NCBI GenBank assembly: GCA_027450125.1
Contig: DAIDKG010000262.1
Coordinates: 1 to 7,205, forward strand
Length of the DNA stretch: 7,205 bases
Source: Bordetella sp.
GTDB lineage: Bacteria; Pseudomonadota; Gammaproteobacteria; Burkholderiales; Burkholderiaceae_B
Direction: 5' to 3'
Below the pieces are notes generated by a model. It was not told the DNA's origin. It did not search any database and saw nothing but the letters and a program-made list of their open reading frames with translations. A program made the translations under genes and the position numbers. The first letter of the stretch is position 1. Each line of letters opens with the position of its first letter. Shown here piece after piece: positions 6,998-7,205 of the stretch.

Positions 6998-7205
6998 ATG
7001 CCGCCCACCGATACCGCTGCCCAGATCCCGGCCTCGCGCTGCAAGACTTCGCATCGTTTTCTCGAGCCGGGCAGGCGGCTCTGCCTTGCTGCGCTTGCCC
7101 TTTTCATGAGCTGCGCGGCACGTGGCCAGGCCGGTCCCGAAGCGCCGATCAGGCTGCAGATCATCGGCGGGCTTGCAGGGGTGACCCAATACACCAAGAT
7201 CGAGC
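6998..7205 (+). CDS. Secreted solute-binding protein, probably TRAP transporter DctP type, 3' end cut by window
   Basis: An ATG at 6998 opens a frame of 69 codons that runs off the right edge; the last in-frame stop before it is TAG at 6950-6952. The N terminus looks like an export signal: a long polar start of about 27 residues, then RR, then a hydrophobic run LCLAALALFMS and a likely cleavage after ARGQA (residue 45). The mature start, PIRLQIIGGLAGVTQYTKIE, resembles from memory the N termini of TRAP-type C4-dicarboxylate and other organic-acid binding proteins; this is recognition from about 20 residues only. The twin arginine before the hydrophobic run could be a weak Tat signal, but the motif is not canonical. 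No good Shine-Dalgarno is seen before 6998. The next in-frame ATG (7106) would remove most of the signal core and is disfavoured. The 115-base gap suggests a unit separate from the preceding operon. Confidence 0.7.
   Translation, partial: MPPTDTAAQIPASRCKTSHRFLEPGRRLCLAALALFMSCAARGQAGPEAPIRLQIIGGLAGVTQYTKIE

Noticed and set aside
6093..7109. A 338-residue + strand frame running from the ATPase gene into the downstream gap
   Set aside because: It is out of frame with the ATPase, shadow-like in composition and crosses the gap into the next gene in the wrong frame.
1..7205. CRISPR arrays, tRNA or rRNA genes, insertion sequences, attachment sites
   Set aside because: No spaced repeats, RNA gene signatures, transposase-like frames or terminal inverted repeats were seen; the window is filled by metabolic and transport genes.

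Overview
The window is dense, GC-rich bacterial DNA, all coding on the + strand. It carries one transport and peptidase operon and the start of an unrelated downstream gene. Strong G/C bias at third codon positions, long antisense shadow ORFs and the protein types suggest a betaproteobacterium of the Bordetella/Achromobacter kind (Alcaligenaceae). This is inference from style; there is no rRNA or other marker in the window.

Layout: (1) 1-1613, a gamma-glutamyltransferase-family enzyme lacking only its first few residues, which lie outside the window. (2) 1653-3176, an exported family-5 (peptide/nickel/glutathione type) substrate-binding protein. (3) 3195-4139 and (4) 4136-5014, the two inner-membrane permeases. 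(5) 5017-6882, a double ATPase with two complete ABC domains fused in one chain, the size and layout of GsiA. Gaps are 39, 18, -4 and +2 bases (or -4 at the last junction if the alternative GsiA start is used). With no promoter or terminator visible between genes, the five are almost certainly one transcript. (6) After a 115-base gap with two weak hairpins, 6998 to the right edge encodes the start of a secreted protein, probably a TRAP-type solute-binding protein.

How it fits together: the binding protein would capture a small peptide or glutathione-like compound in the periplasm, the permease pair would carry it across the inner membrane, and the double ATPase would drive uptake. The GGT-family enzyme shows no export signal in its visible part, so it is placed to cleave a gamma-glutamyl bond or related amide in the cytoplasm after import. 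This matches the logic of the E. coli iaaA-gsiABCD glutathione-import operon, with a GGT-family enzyme in place of the isoaspartyl peptidase and the ATPase gene last instead of before the binding-protein gene. The substrate is not proven: the enzyme lacks several residues used by classical GGTs to hold the glutamyl group, and the binding protein is a four-cysteine variant.

I see no undescribed mobile, defence or RNA system here. The points worth a second look are the atypical GGT active site, a PAAG direct repeat and palindrome at its self-cleavage site, the binding-protein cysteines, and the start-codon and coupling details.
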